Shown piece by piece: positions 18,856 to 19,000 of a stretch of DNA of 19,000 bases. Each line of letters opens with the position of its first letter. Position 1 is the stretch's first letter. This stretch comes from Larix sibirica. Its lineage: Eukaryota > Streptophyta > Pinopsida > Pinales > Pinaceae. Below the pieces are notes generated by a model, which was not told the DNA's origin, did no database searches, and saw only the letters and a program-made list of their open reading frames with translations. Where the stretch lies: positions 6,889 through 25,888 of the forward strand of contig NWUY0300029679.1 in NCBI GenBank assembly GCA_004151065.3, given 5' to 3'. The position numbers were made by a program, and so were the translations under genes.

Positions 18856-19000
18856 CCCTCTCTCACACTCTCTCTCTATATACATATGTATATATACATA
18901 CATATATATACATATGTATATACAAATGTATATATACATATGTATCTACACACACATCTATATATACATACATATATATGTATGTATGTATATATACATA
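18856..19000. repeat. Compound microsatellite, (CT)n then TATACA/ATGT-type
   Basis: A CT-rich tract (18856-18877, with a CACA interruption) passes into alternating TATACATA and TATGTATA words to the last base. It runs past the window. Such tracts are prone to slippage and to assembly breaks. Confidence 0.95.

Noticed and set aside
1-19000. tRNA, rRNA or other structured RNA genes
   Set aside because: No cloverleaf-compatible A and B box pair or rRNA-like sequence was noticed on either strand. The tRNA-iMet similarity is limited to the element's primer-binding sites.

Overview
The window looks like non-genic DNA from a large, repeat-rich plant nuclear genome, possibly a conifer (that lineage is a guess from style and composition). 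It is AT-rich, full of old degenerate repeats, and its only recognisable coding material is a decayed Ty3/gypsy-type LTR retrotransposon of the chromovirus (chromodomain) kind. I see no intact host gene, rRNA, tRNA, CRISPR array or bacterial-style operon.

Layout. 1-3767: AT-rich flank with a 63-bp tandem duplication (262-387) and a minus-strand coding relic with a degraded CCHC-type knuckle (about 2222-2880). 3768-12019: the retrotransposon, read on the plus strand, in the order 5' LTR, tRNA-iMet-like primer site, gag, zinc knuckle, protease, reverse transcriptase, RNase H, integrase, chromodomain, 3' LTR. 12020-12752: an unrecognised degenerate coding relic directly against the 3' LTR. 12838-13210: a 21-bp-periodic satellite. 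13688-14065: an imperfect repeat of about 80 bp. 15549-17449: a long degenerate array built on one motif. 17636-17863 and 18404-18800: further weak repeats. 18856-19000: a microsatellite running off the end.

The element is dead several times over. Gag carries nine in-frame stops and pol many more, with frame changes between gag and pol, before the integrase core, and before the chromodomain. The integrase has Tyr and Lys at two of its three catalytic positions, the zinc-binding His pair is gone, and a chromodomain aromatic residue is replaced. The two LTRs are far diverged and no target-site duplication is visible.

The element as printed is also a composite of three sequence pieces joined by single Ns at 4675 and 9415. 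Around each N the end of one piece repeats at the start of the next (177 bp, about 14% different; 1648 bp, three differences). That is what overlapping contigs placed end to end without merging look like, so the duplicated primer site and the duplicated RNase H-integrase-chromodomain block should not be taken as biology without read support. I found no convincing new biological system. The points most worth a second look are the two unassigned coding relics, the 15.5-17.4 kb array, and the variable 44-bp repeat inside the LTR.
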